A stretch of 60,475 nt of DNA from Spirochaetaceae bacterium (GTDB taxonomy: Bacteria > Spirochaetota > Spirochaetia > DSM-27196 > PWMO01). Shown here piece after piece: positions 16,226 through 24,760 of this stretch. Position 1 is the first letter of the stretch; the number at the start of each line of letters is the position of its first letter. The notes under the pieces are model-generated. The model made no database searches. It was not told where the DNA came from and saw only the letters and a program-made list of their open reading frames with translations. A program made the position numbers and the translations under genes. Where the stretch lies: NCBI GenBank assembly GCA_007693945.1, contig RECP01000094.1:1-60475 (forward strand), read 5' to 3'.

Positions 16226-16765
16226 ATGATAGTCGGATGGATAGCCAGGATCATCGCCGGTCTCTACAGCAACCGCAAGCCGGGTGAAGTGGCCGCAGCG
16301 GTCTCGACCGCCGTAGTGCTCACTCTGGTGCCGGGAGCAAATCTGCTCTGGTTTGCACTGTTCATTCTGATCTTCTTCGTACGCATCAACCAGGCGGTGG
16401 CGCTGGTATTCGTCGCAGTCCTGGCACCGTTCTCGGCTGCCGCGGACCCGTGGCTGCACCGTATCGGCCACGCAGTACTGACCAGCGAGGGGTTGACCGG
16501 TGCGTTCACCGCGCTCTACAACGTCCCGTTGCTGCCCTTTACGCGTTTCAACAATACCGTGGTGATGGGCGGGCTGGTAGCTGGTCTTGCGCTATGGCTG
16601 CCGGTCTTCTTTGCTTCGAGGGCCGGTGTGATGCGCGTGCGGCTGCATCTGATTCCCGCCCTGGCGGCCAGCAAACCGGTTCAGATGATCACCAGGATTC
16701 CGCTGGTGTCACGACTGGCCGGTGCCACCCGGCACTGGATCAGCGTCTATCAGGCGGTGAGATGA
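16226..16765 (+). CDS. TIGR03546-like integral membrane protein
   Basis: A 179-residue membrane protein with predicted transmembrane segments around VSTAVVLTLVPGANLLWFALFILIFFV (written here in part: AAVSTAVVLTLVPG and LWFALFILIFF), VALVFVAVLAPF and VVMGGLVAGLALWLPVFF. The N-terminal RKPGEVAAAVS loop and the layout resemble TIGR03546/DUF2062-like proteins, which are encoded beside TIGR03545 proteins. Function is unknown. The ATG at 16226 has a GGGGAG site. The next gene starts 3 bp after its stop, so the pair is co-translated. Confidence 0.7.
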   Translation: MIVGWIARIIAGLYSNRKPGEVAAAVSTAVVLTLVPGANLLWFALFILIFFVRINQAVALVFVAVLAPFSAAADPWLHRIGHAVLTSEGLTGAFTALYNVPLLPFTRFNNTVVMGGLVAGLALWLPVFFASRAGVMRVRLHLIPALAASKPVQMITRIPLVSRLAGATRHWISVYQAVR

Positions 16766-16768
16766 ACT

Positions 16769-18868
16769 ATGGAACGTACAAAGAAGACCCCTAAACTTCT
16801 GAGCAGATCCTACGATGAGAAGAGCTTCAGAAAGCACGTCGTCGGCCGCGTCTACCTTGCACAGGACCGCAGCTTCCTGGAAAACGCATTTGTGGCCGAC
16901 GCTGCGGGCAGTTTGCGCCTGCGGCAGGATCTGGGCGAATCGGACTACACGCGTGCGGTCAAGCTTGCCCGCCAGATCAGAAAGAACCGCGGTTCCCTGA
17001 AAACCGGGCGTATCCTGGCCCTGGCTCTGATTGTCGGCCTGATTGTGGTCTTTAACCTGCTGTTCAAGAACGCGCTTCTCACCCGCGCCGGCCAGAATGC
17101 GCTGATGACGGTATTCGAGGCCCAGGCGGAGATCCGTGAACTCGATCTGCGTCTCCTCGACGGTACGCTTTCATTTGCCAACGTGGCGGTTGCCGACCGT
17201 GACCGACCCTTCCGCAACCTGTTTGAAGTCGGACCGACAACCGTCGATATTGATCTGATTGAACTGCTGAAGGGCAACTTTGTTGCTCGCACACTCAGCG
17301 TACAGAACATCCGCTGGAATACCGAGCGCATCGACTCTGGCCGGCTGACAGGCGCGGCGCCGGTCCGTCGGACTGAAGACCAGGCCGCCGCACCCGGTCT
17401 GCAGCCGATATCGATCCCCACGCTGCAGCCCGAAGACGCCCGGGATTTCGTGCTGCAACACTACGAGCAGCTGACGCTCCCCGCGCTGATCGAGGACACG
17501 CGCGACCAACTCGATCAAACCGCTCGCGACCTGCCGCAGCGCATTCAGGCCGGCGCGGCCGAACTGGATCAACTGACCCGACGTGTCGAGCGCGCCGCCG
17601 CAATACGGCCTCAGCAGATAGACAGCCTCGAGAGCGCGCTGTCCACCTATCGCGAGATCGACTCACTCTCCGCGGACATGCAACGTAGCCTGGCGGCCGT
17701 TGAATCCGAGCTGGATGCCGTTCGCGACCAGGCAGCCGCGGCAACACAGCTCCGGGACCAGTTCAGTGCAGCAGCCGACGCCGACACAGGATACCTGAGT
17801 GACCGCATAACGGAGGTCACCGCCGACCCGGCCGGTTTCCTGATGGACATCATTGCCGGGTTGATACAGCACCGCTTCGCTGATCTGCTGCACTACCGCG
17901 ACCGAGCACGCGGGATCGCCGCGCTTGTCGACGGCGGGGATCCCCGCGAGCCGCGTGCGCCCTTTCGGCCCGGTGGCATTGACGTGATCTACCCTTCGGT
18001 CAGCTGGCCCCGTTTCTACCTCGGTCTGGCTGAGGTTTCCTTCGGCAGCGAGGACACCGGCAGCTTTCAATCCGGTTCGCTGCGGGAAGTGTCGAGCGCG
18101 CCGCGGCTGATCGGCCGGCCGACCACGCTCGATCTTCGAACCGTGCGGGATGGACGCGATCAACGCGTTACCGGCAGCCTGTCGTTGCACCACGAGCGCG
18201 GGGAGCTGCTGCTGTTGGACTATGATGGACGGAACCTTCCGGTAGAACTCAGCGCCGCACTCGGCGCTGTTTCGCTGCGTGAGCTTTCCGGCGTATCGAC
18301 CCTCTCCACGTCGTTTGTGCTCGATCGCGACTGGGTGCTGCGCGGAGACGCCGAGGTTTTGATTGCCGATCCGACGCTGGTCCTGGAAACCGGAGTCGCG
18401 CTGATCGACCAGATTATCTCTGAAGCGGCTGCGGGCGCCGATGAAATCGGCGCGCGCTTCGAATACGTGGCGCGCGACGATCGCATAACCTCGCTGCGCG
18501 GCAGTACGACGCTTGACCGGCACATTGCCGCCGGAGTCCGGCAGTACGTCGATCAGCAGCGCGCCGCGTTTGAAGCCCGCCTGCGCGATGAGGTTGCGGC
18601 ACTGGTCAACACCGCCCGCCGGGAACTGGAACCGCTACACGGCCGGGTTGTGGCGCTGCAGGCCGACGCCGCGGCCGAAATAGCGCGGGCACGTGGTTAC
18701 CGCCGCACCGTGGAGCAACAGCGTACCGCGCTCGATGCCAGGGTGGCGGAACTGCAGCGCCAAACGGAACAACGCGCGCGCGAGGAAGCGCAACGCCAGC
18801 TACAGCGCGCCATTGAAGAAGTTCCGGTGCCGCGCATCGACACCGATCGCGTCCCGCGGTTGCGTTGA
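16769..18868 (+). CDS. TIGR03545-like large envelope protein
   Basis: A 699-residue protein. A basic cytoplasmic N-terminus (about 70 residues) precedes one membrane anchor (ILALALIVGLIVVFNLLF, about residues 75-95). A long extracytoplasmic part follows with AsmA-like beta motifs (EIRELDLRLLDGTLSFANVA) and two coiled coils: about 240-330 (QLDQTARDLPQRIQAGAAEL) and a C-terminal one (AEIARARGYRRTVEQQRTA, about 630-690). The combination matches the TIGR03545 family paired with TIGR03546. Function is unknown; a role in envelope lipid or protein traffic is only a guess from the AsmA-like repeats. Its stop overlaps a TTG of the next frame, and sppA follows within 14 bp. Confidence 0.7.
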   Translation: MERTKKTPKLLSRSYDEKSFRKHVVGRVYLAQDRSFLENAFVADAAGSLRLRQDLGESDYTRAVKLARQIRKNRGSLKTGRILALALIVGLIVVFNLLFKNALLTRAGQNALMTVFEAQAEIRELDLRLLDGTLSFANVAVADRDRPFRNLFEVGPTTVDIDLIELLKGNFVARTLSVQNIRWNTERIDSGRLTGAAPVRRTEDQAAAPGLQPISIPTLQPEDARDFVLQHYEQLTLPALIEDTRDQLDQTARDLPQRIQAGAAELDQLTRRVERAAAIRPQQIDSLESALSTYREIDSLSADMQRSLAAVESELDAVRDQAAAATQLRDQFSAAADADTGYLSDRITEVTADPAGFLMDIIAGLIQHRFADLLHYRDRARGIAALVDGGDPREPRAPFRPGGIDVIYPSVSWPRFYLGLAEVSFGSEDTGSFQSGSLREVSSAPRLIGRPTTLDLRTVRDGRDQRVTGSLSLHHERGELLLLDYDGRNLPVELSAALGAVSLRELSGVSTLSTSFVLDRDWVLRGDAEVLIADPTLVLETGVALIDQIISEAAAGADEIGARFEYVARDDRITSLRGSTTLDRHIAAGVRQYVDQQRAAFEARLRDEVAALVNTARRELEPLHGRVVALQADAAAEIARARGYRRTVEQQRTALDARVAELQRQTEQRAREEAQRQLQRAIEEVPVPRIDTDRVPRLR

Positions 18869-18882
18869 AGGCGGAGCACCGT

Positions 18883-20502
18883 ATGGCTTACGTCACACTG
18901 GTACTGAGCGGAACCTATCGCGAAATCGAAGCCGGGGAACGCTCGATTGCCACTCGTCTGGCCGAGCGGCACGCGTTCCACTACAGCGGCTTTTTGGCGC
19001 AGCTTCACGCCGTCAGACGCCGCAAGCGCGTGCGGACGCTGGTAATTGAGTGTCGCGAGGACTTTCTGCCGGTATACTCTGCAGCCGCTGAGGCAATCCG
19101 CCGCGACCTGGCTGCGCTGCGCGACAGCGGAATAGAGATCCACTTTCACGCTCCACGCTACAGCGAGGCCACGCTCTACATCGCCTCGGCCTGCAATTAC
19201 CGCTACATTGCACCGCTGGGAACCGTGTCGCTGTCAGGATTCGGGCGCACGTTCCTGTTTTTTCGCCGCGTCCTTGATCGTCAGGGAATCCACGCCGAGG
19301 TCTTCAGACGCGGTGCCTACAAGTCTGCCGCCGATCCGCTGCGATCCGATACGCTGGAGCCCGCCGCCAGACGGCAGTATCAGGAGTACTTTGACGTGCA
19401 GCAGCGCGAGTTCAACAACACGGTCTCCGACAGCCTCTGCAGGTCGATCGCGCAGATCAGGGAGTTGATCGACGGCCGGGTACTCCATGACCGCGAAGCC
19501 ATAACGGAAGGCTGGATCAGCGAAATCACGACAATCAACGAGTTAACCGAGCGCTTCAAGACCACAAAGAACAAGCCGGTGCGGATGCGCGTACGCAGCT
19601 CCGGCTACGGTCGTGGAAAGCAGGTGGCGGTCCTTGCTCTGGACGGCGCGATAGTCGAAGGCAAGTCACGCCGCGATCCCCTGATGGGGAGCGCCATAGG
19701 GTCGCGATCGATCGTAAGACAGATTACGCAGCTGCGCGAGAACAAGCGCTGCGCCGCAGTCGTCGTGCGCATAAACTCTCCCGGCGGTTCAGCGGCGGCC
19801 AGCGAGCTGATCCGTCATGAACTGCTCCGGCTTGCCGATAGAAAACCGCTTGTGGTCTCGATGTCCACCGTGGCGGCCTCCGGCGGCTACTGGATTGCAA
19901 CCTCGGCACCGCTGATTCTCGCCGAACGAACCACGCTGACCGGCTCGATCGGGGTAATCGGCCTGATCATGACGGCCCCCAAACTGTTCAAGCGGCTGGG
20001 GATCACCCACCAGACACTCAAGACCGGACCGTATCGTGACCTCGGCTCGCCACTGCGCGCAATGAGCATCGACGAGAAACAGCTGGTCGAGCGCGAGATA
20101 GAGTACACCTACCGGCGATTCCTGGAGATAGTGGCAGCCGCGCGCAAACTCAGCGTTGATCACGTGCACCAGATTGCCCAGGGGCGTATCTGGGACGGCG
20201 CCGAGGCGCTGCGGCAGCGGCTGGTCGATGAGATCGGCGGGCTGCCGCAGGCAATGGACCGGGCCGCCGCGCTGGCCTCTCTGTCACGACCGGCGGTACG
20301 CTTCTACCCACAGTACAAGCCGGGCCTCGTCGACCGCTTGATCAGCAGCCGATCCTCCACATCACTGCCCGGGACAATCGCGACCCTCACTCACCCGGCA
20401 ATCGACCTCGGCGCCGCCATCGATTCGCTGCGCCGTACACCGCTGGCCATTCTGCCGCAGGCTCTCTACTCCACGGTGCAGTCCACGGTGTCGTCTATGT
20501 AG
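18883..20502 (+). CDS. sppA: S49-family signal peptide peptidase, SppA 67K type
   Basis: A 539-residue Ser-Lys protease with tandem S49 domains, as in the long E. coli form. The general-base Lys147 is in the N-terminal domain (RGAYKSAADP, cf. E. coli YKSAVEPF). The nucleophile Ser333 is in the C-terminal domain (STVAASGGYWIA), with the oxyanion/loop motif INSPGGSAAAS. It degrades cleaved signal peptides or membrane-associated peptides. Unusually, no N-terminal membrane anchor or signal peptide is visible: the protein begins MAYVTLVLSGTYREIEAGER, which is not a hydrophobic helix. The ATG at 18883 has GGAG 6 nt upstream and is preferred over the overlapping TTG at 18865. It is third in the TIGR03546-TIGR03545-sppA operon. 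Confidence 0.88.
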   Translation: MAYVTLVLSGTYREIEAGERSIATRLAERHAFHYSGFLAQLHAVRRRKRVRTLVIECREDFLPVYSAAAEAIRRDLAALRDSGIEIHFHAPRYSEATLYIASACNYRYIAPLGTVSLSGFGRTFLFFRRVLDRQGIHAEVFRRGAYKSAADPLRSDTLEPAARRQYQEYFDVQQREFNNTVSDSLCRSIAQIRELIDGRVLHDREAITEGWISEITTINELTERFKTTKNKPVRMRVRSSGYGRGKQVAVLALDGAIVEGKSRRDPLMGSAIGSRSIVRQITQLRENKRCAAVVVRINSPGGSAAASELIRHELLRLADRKPLVVSMSTVAASGGYWIATSAPLILAERTTLTGSIGVIGLIMTAPKLFKRLGITHQTLKTGPYRDLGSPLRAMSIDEKQLVEREIEYTYRRFLEIVAAARKLSVDHVHQIAQGRIWDGAEALRQRLVDEIGGLPQAMDRAAALASLSRPAVRFYPQYKPGLVDRLISSRSSTSLPGTIATLTHPAIDLGAAIDSLRRTPLAILPQALYSTVQSTVSSM

Positions 20503-20705
20503 ACCGGCAAATCAAACACCGTATAGCGTGTGATGTAGTCGATATCGGGATCCGGCAGCTCGCCGAGCGTGGCGTGGTACTGCTGCAGTAACCGATAGTT
20601 GTGCATTGAGAGTACGACGCGCCGCGGAGTCTGCCCGCGCTCACGAAGAGCCTGGCGCTTACGCCACAGCTCCAGGATGATGGCTTGCGCATCCGGCTGC
20701 TGCAT
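20466..20705 (-). CDS. Hypothetical protein, 79 residues
   Basis: Possible small gene whose 3' end overlaps the sppA 3' end by 37 bp. The product is rich in charged and hydrophobic residues without membrane segment or known motif (LELWRKRQALRERGQTP, VVLSMHNYRLLQQYH, FDLPVYIDDTVD). No recognisable family. Support is the balanced amino-acid composition and the lack of another gene in the interval. There is no good ribosome binding site, and it could be a chance ORF. Confidence 0.4.
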   Translation of the reverse strand: MQQPDAQAIILELWRKRQALRERGQTPRRVVLSMHNYRLLQQYHATLGELPDPDIDYITRYTVFDLPVYIDDTVDCTVE

Positions 20706-20916
20706 GGCGACGCTTCAGCAGCACAAGCGTGTCGGGTAGTACCCGCCGGCCGGAATTACCTGATTGTCGTCGAACCGGCTCTGCACTTTCCGCACCATCC
20801 TGCACGCTGCCCTTGCTGCAGTCCGCAGTCCCGATGAGAGTTTCCCGCAAGACGCGCCTCAGCGCCGAACCCAACGGAAAACCGGCACCAGGCTTCCACC
20901 ACCGCCGGTGCTCGAA

Positions 20917-20945
20917 TTGACAGCAGACTACCATTTGCCTATCGT
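20917..20945 (+). promoter_or_regulatory. Promoter of the Nudix gene, near-leaderless
   Basis: TTGACA (20917-20922), 17 bp, TATCGT (20940-20945), then 8 nt to the ATG at 20954. No ribosome binding site precedes the start. The rest of 20706-20916 shows no gene. Confidence 0.6.
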
Positions 20946-20953
20946 GTTGTGCA

Positions 20954-21472
20954 ATGCAGGTCCCACTACTGATCAACGACGTCGACTGGAACAACTGGCG
21001 CCCTGACGACCACGCGGTGCTCTGTTTCCTGAGAAGTGATTGCCGCCTGCTGTTGATCCACAAGAAGCGCGGGCTCGGGAAGGGTAAGATTAACGGCCCC
21101 GGTGGCCGCATCGAGCCCGGCGAGAGTGCGCGCGCTGCGGCAATCCGCGAGACGCGAGAAGAGGTCGGCCTCACTCCCATCGAACCCCGCGCACGGGGAG
21201 AACTCAGCTTCCTGTTCTCCAGCGGTTACGGCATGCACGTCCGGGTGTTCTTCGCCGAGCGCTGGTCAGGCGAACTCACCGAAACCGATGAAGCGCGGCC
21301 GTTCTGGTGTCCGTTCAGCGAGATACCATACGACCGGATGTGGGCCGATGACCGCCTGTGGCTGCCGCAGGCGCTGCAGGGGCACCATTTCCGCGGTCGA
21401 TTCACGTTTGACGGTGATACGATGCTCGACTACGCGATCGAACCTTCTGCCGGCGGCAATCAGTCACGATAG
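20954..21472 (+). CDS. MutT/MTH1-like Nudix hydrolase (oxidised purine dNTP diphosphatase)
   Basis: A 172-residue Nudix enzyme. The Nudix box is complete (GGRIEPGESARAAAIRETRE then EVGL). The flanks resemble MTH1/NUDT1 more than E. coli MutT: HKKRGLGKGKINGPGGR compares with human MKKRGFGAGRWNGFGGK. The C-terminus DDRLWLPQALQGHHFRGRF compares with DDSYWFPLLLQKKKFHGYF. MTH1 hydrolyses 8-oxo-dGTP and 2-hydroxy-dATP, preventing mutagenic incorporation; the same function is likely. It overlaps the 3' end of the convergent GGDEF gene by 13 bp. Confidence 0.88.
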   Translation: MQVPLLINDVDWNNWRPDDHAVLCFLRSDCRLLLIHKKRGLGKGKINGPGGRIEPGESARAAAIRETREEVGLTPIEPRARGELSFLFSSGYGMHVRVFFAERWSGELTETDEARPFWCPFSEIPYDRMWADDRLWLPQALQGHHFRGRFTFDGDTMLDYAIEPSAGGNQSR

Positions 21473-23574
21473 AAAGCCCAGCGCCGCGTATCCGCGGCCG
21501 CCTTCACCCGATACATCGCCTCGTCGGCGAGCAACAGCAACTGTTCGAAGTCATCGCCGTCGCGCGGGAAGACCGCGGCACCGCCACTTGGCCGTATGGT
21601 AATCGATTCGCCTTCCAGGCTGATTGGTTCCTGGATACGGCCGATCAGTTTCTCGATCGTGGCGTTGACCGCATCGAGATCGGTGACGTCGCGGAAGACC
21701 AGCACAAACTCATCACCGCCGATGCGGGCCACAACGTCGGAGCTGCGCACCGAAGCTTCGAGACGCGCCGCGACCGTACGCAGGACCGTATCACCGGCGG
21801 CGTGTCCGTAATGGTCATTCACCGGCTTGAAGCCATCGAGATCGATGTACAGGATGACGAAGGTGCTCTTCTGGCGGCGTGCCAGCGGAACGTATTTCTC
21901 GATAACATCGTACAGCAGGCGCCGGTTCGGCAGCCCGGTCAGATTATCGTGGTTGGCCATATGCCGGATGAGCTGGTTGGCTCGTTCCAGCTCGGCCTTT
22001 TCTCTGGTCAGTTCGCCGTTCAGCTGTATCAGTCGCTCGTGGACCAACGAGTTCTCCAGGGCCACCGCGATATAGGAAGAGAGCACTCTCAGCGTCTCGA
22101 TCTCGCGCTCACGATAGGCGTGCGCGCGCCGACTCTGCACCGTCAAGACGCCGATGGCCCGATCCCTCACGATCAGTGGAAAGTAGACCGCCGACTTGCT
22201 GCGCGAACCGACACTCAACGGGCGTTCCGGAACGTAGCGCTCGTAATCCTTGTCCATGTCCCCGATGACAGCCTCTTTCCTCTGCAGCACGCACCACGCC
22301 CCGATACTGCCTGGATCGTCGATATCGACGGTTATCGGATCAAGCGCCTGGCCGGCTTCGATGAAGAACCGGTATTCAACCTGGCGCGACGCTTCGTCGT
22401 ATACACCGAGCCCGAGCGTGTCGCCCGGCAACAGCGAGTTGATGGCCGAGTGCACCGCAAGCATCAGCGTCCCAAGATCCAGCGCCCCGGTAATATCGCG
22501 CCCGATGTTGCCGATGACTGTGAGCCTGCGATTGGCTTCGGCCAGCGCTTCGGTCTTCTGACGCAGTTCGCCCACTCGCACACGAACCCTATCGGGGTCA
22601 GCTTCCTGGCGCTCACGGTCAAACCCCGCCATGATACCGCCGACTCTCTGTCGCAGCAAGTCGTTACTCAGCTGCGCGCGCAGTTCCACCGAGCGGCGGT
22701 AGTAATCCAGCGCAAGACGTTCCTGACCGCTTTTCTCAAACAGCTGTGATGCGCGCAGGTAGCTCTTGTGCGCGTGCGCTCCGGCATCGATCTTTTCACC
22801 GTTTTCGATGGCTGCACGGTAAACCTCGAGCGCTTGACCGTCTTTGCCGACCTGCTGCAACAGCCATCCAAGGTGATGCTGCGCTTCCATGAGCCCAAAG
22901 CGGTTACCGGCGGCCTCGTACAGTGCGATACTCTCGCGATGACACCTTTCGGCAGCCGGGAGGTCTCCGAGGTCCTGGTACAGTCTGCCCAGCGAGGTCA
23001 GACACTCGGCGCGCGCAATCCCGTCGGACTGAGCCGTAGCTGCCTTCAGAGCACGGTTCAGATGCTCCAGCGCGGGCTCACTGCGATGCAGCTTGCGGTA
23101 GACGTCGCCAATAGCAACGTCCAGCGCAGTCAGCGTATCAACGGCGTTGTCCTGCCCGGCGACCTCGCGGGCACGCAGATAGAACTCCAGCGCCTGTTCA
23201 TGGCGCTGCATGGCCTCGCACACTTCTCCGATGTGGTGCAGGGCGCCGGTTTCATGAGCACGAAAGCCGCTGCTCTGCGCCTCTGAAAGCACCTCATCAA
23301 AACAGTCCAGTGCGATATCGAACTGGCTCACTCGATGGTATACGACGCCGATACCGGTCAGAGCGTGCAGCCGTCCGTCATCATCACCGACTGCACCGGA
23401 CTGCACCAGTGCGCGCTCAAAACTGGCCAGCGCGTCCTCGTAGCTGCTCAGCTTGACCTGCGCCCATCCGGCAATCAGCAGCGCCTGCGACGCCTTGCTG
23501 TCGTCACGCGACGAGACGGCGGTTCGGTGAACCCGCTGCGCGATAGACAGCGCAGCCTGAGGTGCGGAAGTCAT
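21460..23574 (-). CDS. TPR-GAF-GGDEF diguanylate cyclase
   Basis: A 704-residue signalling protein. Residues about 1-320 form tandem TPR repeats (YEDALASFERALVQSG, HEQALEFYLRAREVAGQ, QALEVYRAAIENGEK). A linker helix leads into a GAF sensor at about 350-510 (AVIGDMDKDYERYVPERPLS). After a coiled signalling helix, the GGDEF domain at about 540-704 contains DNLTGLPNRRLLYDVI, the intact RIGGDEF catalytic loop and an RxxD inhibitory site (RSSD) five residues before it. It should therefore make c-di-GMP and be product-inhibited. There is no membrane segment, so it is cytoplasmic. The start is uncertain: the same frame stays open upstream for 37 codons with plausible protein (LDSLLENAR) but has no ATG/GTG/TTG. 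Confidence 0.88.
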   Translation of the reverse strand: MTSAPQAALSIAQRVHRTAVSSRDDSKASQALLIAGWAQVKLSSYEDALASFERALVQSGAVGDDDGRLHALTGIGVVYHRVSQFDIALDCFDEVLSEAQSSGFRAHETGALHHIGEVCEAMQRHEQALEFYLRAREVAGQDNAVDTLTALDVAIGDVYRKLHRSEPALEHLNRALKAATAQSDGIARAECLTSLGRLYQDLGDLPAAERCHRESIALYEAAGNRFGLMEAQHHLGWLLQQVGKDGQALEVYRAAIENGEKIDAGAHAHKSYLRASQLFEKSGQERLALDYYRRSVELRAQLSNDLLRQRVGGIMAGFDRERQEADPDRVRVRVGELRQKTEALAEANRRLTVIGNIGRDITGALDLGTLMLAVHSAINSLLPGDTLGLGVYDEASRQVEYRFFIEAGQALDPITVDIDDPGSIGAWCVLQRKEAVIGDMDKDYERYVPERPLSVGSRSKSAVYFPLIVRDRAIGVLTVQSRRAHAYREREIETLRVLSSYIAVALENSLVHERLIQLNGELTREKAELERANQLIRHMANHDNLTGLPNRRLLYDVIEKYVPLARRQKSTFVILYIDLDGFKPVNDHYGHAAGDTVLRTVAARLEASVRSSDVVARIGGDEFVLVFRDVTDLDAVNATIEKLIGRIQEPISLEGESITIRPSGGAAVFPRDGDDFEQLLLLADEAMYRVKAAADTRRWAFYRD

Positions 23575-23762
23575 GGTACTGCGCGCGTTCTCGAGCAGCG
23601 AGTCGAGCGACGCACGCCCATCAGGATTGTGCCGTTCCTCGTGGGTGGATCCGGTGATACTGCTCCATCCTCTTGGCGTTTTAACTCAATATACAGCCTG
23701 GCACGCTTCGTGAGCAACCGGAAGTTCCGTAGCAGACGGGTCGGGAATCTGTGGTGTTTCCG

Positions 23763-24719
23763 TTACTGTTCGTGGAATTCGCGGATAGCCGAAACCTCGC
23801 GCAGCTTGCGGATAGCCTTCTCCTGAATCTGGCGTACCCGCTCGCGCGTTATTCCAAGGTATTTTCCGGTCTCTTCGAGGGTCAGCGGCCCCTCACCGGC
23901 CAGCCCGAATCGCAGTTCTATGATGCGTCTTTCTCGCGTACTGAGTTGTCTCAACACGGCCTCCAGAGTGTCCTGCAGCGACATGTGAAAGACGCGGTCG
24001 AACGGCTGCTGCTGCTGTTCATCTTCGATCAGGTCCGACAGCCGTGTGTAGTTGTCTTCATCGACGGTAATATCAAGTGAGGTCGTTTCCTGCGAAAGTG
24101 CCATGATTTCGCTTACTCTGGCCGCAGAAATATCCAGAAACTCCGAAACCTCGTGATTGCCCGGGTCGCGTCCGAGCTCCTGCGTCAGCTGTTTTGCGAC
24201 GTAGTAGCACTTCTTGATGGTGTTGAGCATGTGCACCGGTATGCGAATAACGCGCCCCTTGTCGGCCAGGGACTTGATGATGGCCTGTCGAATCCACCAG
24301 GTGCCGTAGGTAGAGAACCGGCATCCCTTGCGATAGTCAAATCGATCGACTGCCTCGATCAGCCCGATGTTTCCCTCGTCTATCAAGTCGAGCAGGCTCA
24401 GGCCGCGATTCTGGTACTTCTTGGCTATTGAAACGACCAGCCGCAGATTGGCGTTGATCATGCGGTTTTTTGCCCGGCGCAGCTGTTCCTCGATCTCCAA
24501 CATGCGCGCCGGCGACTTCTCGCGCTTGATCTTGCGGCGCAGGCTCTGCATCTGCTCGCCGATCCGCCGCTCCTCGTCAATGCTGAGCAGCGTGTACTTT
24601 GAAATCTGCTGCAAATAGAAAGCCAGTGGATCGGTCTCTTTGACCGCATTACGCTTGCGTGACGTCGAGCGGCGTTCGGTTTGGCGTATCGAACTCTGCC
24701 TGGCTTGCTGCTCTTTCAT
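23763..24719 (-). CDS. RpoD-family group 2 (RpoS-like) sigma factor
   Basis: A 318-residue sigma factor without region 1.1. Visible regions are 1.2 (DPLAFYLQQISKYTLLSIDE), 2.1-2.4 (NLRLVVSIAKKYQNRGLSLLDLIDEGNIGL in part, and FDYRKGCRFSTYGTWWIRQ), region 3 and 4.2 (LTLEETGKYLGITRERVRQI). The short N-terminus marks an alternative, general-stress type sigma rather than the housekeeping RpoD. It directly follows an NlpD-like gene, the same order as nlpD-rpoS in gammaproteobacteria. The ATG at 24719 has a GAGG site and is preferred over GTG 24749. Genes controlled are unknown. Confidence 0.85.
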   Translation of the reverse strand: MKEQQARQSSIRQTERRSTSRKRNAVKETDPLAFYLQQISKYTLLSIDEERRIGEQMQSLRRKIKREKSPARMLEIEEQLRRAKNRMINANLRLVVSIAKKYQNRGLSLLDLIDEGNIGLIEAVDRFDYRKGCRFSTYGTWWIRQAIIKSLADKGRVIRIPVHMLNTIKKCYYVAKQLTQELGRDPGNHEVSEFLDISAARVSEIMALSQETTSLDITVDEDNYTRLSDLIEDEQQQQPFDRVFHMSLQDTLEAVLRQLSTRERRIIELRFGLAGEGPLTLEETGKYLGITRERVRQIQEKAIRKLREVSAIREFHEQ

Positions 24720-24760
24720 CGCTGCCTCAGTTCCCCGGACCCGCTGCACAACGTCATGAC

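Noticed and set aside
23621..23668. 15-codon ORF upstream of the GGDEF gene as a leader peptide
   Set aside because: Its AAGAGG touches the ATG with no spacer, and the stop is unrelated to the downstream start. More likely coincidence within the true upstream coding frame.
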